Source: an uncultured Ruminococcus sp. (lineage in GTDB: Bacteria > Bacillota > Clostridia > Oscillospirales > Acutalibacteraceae). Taken from it: 35,602 nucleotides of DNA. The stretch covers positions 1-35,602 of the forward strand of contig CACZCM010000019.1 in NCBI GenBank assembly GCA_902779615.1, written 5' to 3'. Of the stretch, positions 33,323 to 35,602 are shown one piece after another. The position numbers and the translations under genes are program-made. How positions within the stretch are numbered: the stretch's first letter is position 1; each line of letters starts with the position of its first letter. Below the pieces are notes generated by a model, which did not search any database, was not told the DNA's origin, and worked only from the letters and a program-made list of their open reading frames with translations.

Positions 33323-34315
33323 ATGAGCGCAGAAATATTTATAAAAAACGAAGCAAAAAATCGGCTTAGAGGAAAATGGATCGAAAGCATTGTCGGTATG
33401 CTTGTTCTGTTGTTTATGCCGATGATAACACTTTTGTTTGTTATGACGGCATATGGCATAATCGACGATGTGGAAGACTTCGGGGATATCTTTACTACAG
33501 AACCGATGAAGGGCGTTTTCTTTGTTGCGCTGCATTTGCTTGCAGTGGCTTCACTGATCTTGCTGTCGCCGCTGTACCCGGGATTTGCAAGGCTCTACTC
33601 AAAAGCTGCAGCAGGCGAAGATACGCAGCTGAGCGATATGTTCTATTTTTATGATAACAAACACCTTTATAAAACTGCGCTTTCATTTATGTCGGGATTA
33701 TTGGTGAAGGGTGCAGCTATCTTCATGGCTTGCGAGCTGCCCGCGCTCATGACGCTGCTTGCTTCTGACAGCAGCGAAGCGATCACAACTATCGGTTACA
33801 TTCTTGCGTTTATCGGCGCTGTTGGTGCATTTGCAATTGTACACCGTTTTGCTTTTTCGGTAATGCTGTTTTCATACTATAATTACGATCATTCGGCAGC
33901 TGTCAAAACAGGCGCTGCAGTTGCCCGCGCGAGTGTTTCTAAGCTTTTGAAGCTTTCGGTCACGTTCATCCCGTGGATGCTTCTCACCTTTTTTGTTGTA
34001 CCGTTTCTGTATATTTTTCCGTATATGACCTGTTCGTATTTTGTTTCACTTAAATATCTTATCACCGATTACCGCAGGACTGCCGAGATCAATTCTGCGC
34101 CGATAGCAGATGAAATCATTGCTAATAAGGAAATCACCAATATTGTCGATGAAAAAACCGACAACGCTCTTGATGAAAGTGTCAACAAAAACGCCGATGG
34201 ATCCACCGATAAAAATACAGATAACTCCGATAATGATCCTGCATCTGACGGTATCGCTGAAGAGAGACCGGCTTCCGAAAGCAACGACGATATGCCTGCT
34301 GTTGACACGGAATAA
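33323..34315 (+). CDS. DUF975-like polytopic membrane protein with acidic tail
   Basis: 330 residues. The N-terminus IFIKNEAKNRLRGKWIESIVG and the last hydrophobic region ending FPYMTCSYFVSLKYL resemble DUF975 integral membrane proteins; about six membrane segments lie between residues 25 and 240. A 70-residue hydrophilic tail rich in Asp, Asn, Ser, Thr and Glu follows, similar in composition to the YfhO tail. Function is not known. ATG 33323 is the best start: AAAGGAG at 33304-33310 sits at a slightly long spacing and partly overlaps the end of the hairpin element. Confidence 0.75.
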   Translation: MSAEIFIKNEAKNRLRGKWIESIVGMLVLLFMPMITLLFVMTAYGIIDDVEDFGDIFTTEPMKGVFFVALHLLAVASLILLSPLYPGFARLYSKAAAGEDTQLSDMFYFYDNKHLYKTALSFMSGLLVKGAAIFMACELPALMTLLASDSSEAITTIGYILAFIGAVGAFAIVHRFAFSVMLFSYYNYDHSAAVKTGAAVARASVSKLLKLSVTFIPWMLLTFFVVPFLYIFPYMTCSYFVSLKYLITDYRRTAEINSAPIADEIIANKEITNIVDEKTDNALDESVNKNADGSTDKNTDNSDNDPASDGIAEERPASESNDDMPAVDTE

Positions 34316-34344
34316 ACAATACATCACACGGAGAGGACAGCGCC

Positions 34345-35418
34345 ATGACAGTATCACTTTGCGTAATTGCATACAACGAGGAAGAGCGTCTGAGCGGACT
34401 GCTTGAAGATATTGCGAATCAAACCTATCCTCGAAGCTTAACAGAGCTGGTATTTATAGACAATGGGTCAACCGACACAACGCCCGCTTTGATGGCAAGC
34501 TTTGAGCGATTTAATCGTGACTATATGAGGATATGTATCCGTTCACAGGGAAAGTCGAATCAGGCTCACGGCTGGAACACTGCGCTTTGCAATGCAATGG
34601 GGGACATCATAATCAGAATAGACGCTCACGCGCGTATTCCGGAGGATTACATTGAGCAGTGCGTTTATGAAATAGAAAACGGCGAATACATAGTAGGCGG
34701 CGGCAGACCGTGCATATCGTATCGACATGACGAGTGGAGCGACACTCTGCTCGCAGCGGAGGAGTGCTTGTTTGGCAGTTCGATCATGGGTTATCGCCGC
34801 AGGCAAAACGAGAAGAAATACCTTTCGTCGCTGTTTCATGCGGCATACAGGCGTGAGGTGTTTGAAAAGGTCGGAGGGTTCAACGAATACCTCGGCAGGA
34901 CGGAGGACAACGAGCTTCACTACCGAATGAGAAAAAAAGGCTACCGTTTTGCGTGCTGTCCAAACATCACCTCGAATCAATATATCCGAGGCTCCTTCAA
35001 GGCGATGCTGCGGCAAAAGTGGTCGAACGGCTTGTGGATCGGGCTGACGTGTTTTGTGAGTCCGTGCTGTCTGTCGGTGCTTCATTTTGCTCCTTTAGGA
35101 TGGGTTCTCGCTTTGCTGATAACCGTCATTATGGCGATAAAAGGCAGCGTGCGGCTTTTGGGACTGCTTTTGATCGCATATATTTTGTTTGACGCCGCGA
35201 TCACGCTCTCGGCATTTGCTTTCAATGGGTTCAACAAATACAAGCCTCTGTTGTTTTTAATGTTCCCGGCTCTTCATCTAAGCTATGGATTGGGTACGCT
35301 TTGCGGCATTTTAGCAGGCATTCCGTGGAAAGCCGCACACCCCTCCGCCGAAGCGAAAAAGCAGATACGCAGAGTGAAACGTGCTGTCAGAGAGAATACT
35401 ATTTGTGACGAAGAGTGA
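34345..35418 (+). CDS. Family 2 glycosyltransferase, ExoA-like
   Basis: 357 residues. The GT-A fold begins SLCVIAYNEEERL; the DXD-like region is IRIDAHARIPEDYI, a form seen in ExoA of succinoglycan synthesis, and the acceptor-side motif is RTEDNELHYRMRKKGYR. Three or four membrane helices fill residues 225-320. It should add a sugar to a lipid-linked glycan on the cytoplasmic face. ATG 34345 follows GGAGAGGA. It lies 29 nt after the DUF975-like gene, so the two are likely co-transcribed; the nearby YfhO-type gene makes a surface glycan pathway plausible. Confidence 0.88.
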   Translation: MTVSLCVIAYNEEERLSGLLEDIANQTYPRSLTELVFIDNGSTDTTPALMASFERFNRDYMRICIRSQGKSNQAHGWNTALCNAMGDIIIRIDAHARIPEDYIEQCVYEIENGEYIVGGGRPCISYRHDEWSDTLLAAEECLFGSSIMGYRRRQNEKKYLSSLFHAAYRREVFEKVGGFNEYLGRTEDNELHYRMRKKGYRFACCPNITSNQYIRGSFKAMLRQKWSNGLWIGLTCFVSPCCLSVLHFAPLGWVLALLITVIMAIKGSVRLLGLLLIAYILFDAAITLSAFAFNGFNKYKPLLFLMFPALHLSYGLGTLCGILAGIPWKAAHPSAEAKKQIRRVKRAVRENTICDEE

Positions 35419-35445
35419 TTGATAAGTTATTTACAAAACTATATA

Positions 35446-35602
35446 TTAAAAGCTCTGCTTTAAACAAGCAAAGACAAAGCCAAAGGCTTTGTGAGTTCAG
35501 TAGGGGATTTATACCCCTACTGAACGTGGGGATGGAACCCGCCGCCTATAGAGGGTGCGGGTCTCCTGTGGAGACCTCTGCGCAGCAGAAGCACCGACCG
35601 AG
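35446..35602 (+). repeat. Modular hairpin element, copy truncated by window end
   Basis: It starts TTAAAAGCTCTGCTTTAAAC and carries ACAAAGCC-AAA-GGCTTTGT, then a perfect 12 bp stem GTTCAGTAGGGG / CCCCTACTGAAC, the CGCCGCCTATAGAGGG box and the start of the GC-rich core shared with family 1. The right end is outside the window. Confidence 0.75.

Noticed and set aside
1..35602. tRNA, rRNA or CRISPR arrays
   Set aside because: No cloverleaf with a T-loop GTTCRANNC in a gene-sized context, no rRNA segment and no regularly spaced repeats with unique spacers were found; the repeats present are dispersed or coding tandem repeats.

Overview
The window looks like a chromosomal segment of a Gram-positive gut or rumen Clostridia species, most likely Ruminococcus or a close Oscillospiraceae relative. 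The pointers are the Firmicute gene order nusB-...-xseA-xseB-ispA-dxs-tlyA-nadK-argR-recN, spoIIIA sporulation genes, AGGAGG-type ribosome binding sites with several TTG/GTG starts, and a secreted leucine-rich-repeat protein ending in a Ruminococcus-style dockerin. The genus is inferred from gene content only. I saw no rRNA, tRNA, CRISPR array or prophage.

Layout. 1-363: truncated MITE-like repeat and leader. 364-2200: rapZ-whiA. 2280-5121: a complete preQ1 (queuosine precursor) operon, queD-queE-folE-queC-queF, closed by a clear terminator. 5122-9993: two secreted BspA-type LRR proteins; the first carries a dockerin, the second is split by a frameshift. 9994-10627: repeat-rich spacer. 10628-20592: housekeeping cluster nusB, a TsaD-like gene, xseA, xseB, ispA, dxs, tlyA, nadK, argR, recN. 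20700-25634: DegT-type aminotransferase, Cof-type HAD phosphatase, then a three-gene module made of a membrane-anchored alpha/alpha-toroid protein, a DUF4430 (transcobalamin C-terminal-like) protein and an EcfT transporter subunit. 25645-28095, minus strand: spoIIIAA-AB-AC, a MITE-like insertion, then spoIIIAD; spoIIIAE-AH are not next to them. 28884-35418: YfhO-type membrane protein, PepV dipeptidase, DUF975-like membrane protein and an ExoA-like glycosyltransferase.

The most distinctive features are two. First, the 22840-25634 module resembles a vertebrate intrinsic factor/transcobalamin divided over two surface polypeptides and coupled to an ECF transporter subunit, so it may be a little-described corrinoid-capture system; this is inference from fold-level resemblance. 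Second, the intergenic DNA is filled with short non-coding mobile-looking elements: (i) a ~290 bp element with perfect 18 bp terminal inverted repeats (1-277 and 26076-26367); (ii) a 145 bp element with 17/18 bp inverted ends and a 10 bp flanking duplication (5258-5402); (iii) a 337 bp element with 16/17 bp inverted ends (28406-28742); (iv) two adjacent elements at 10079-10530; and (v) a modular hairpin element (17488, 28121, 33106, 35446, with partial copies elsewhere) whose stems show compensatory base changes and which often lies just upstream of a start codon.

Other points: spoIIIA is broken up relative to the ancestral order, the yfhO stop codon is followed in frame by 22 more codons of the same tail composition, and yvcK is missing between rapZ and whiA.
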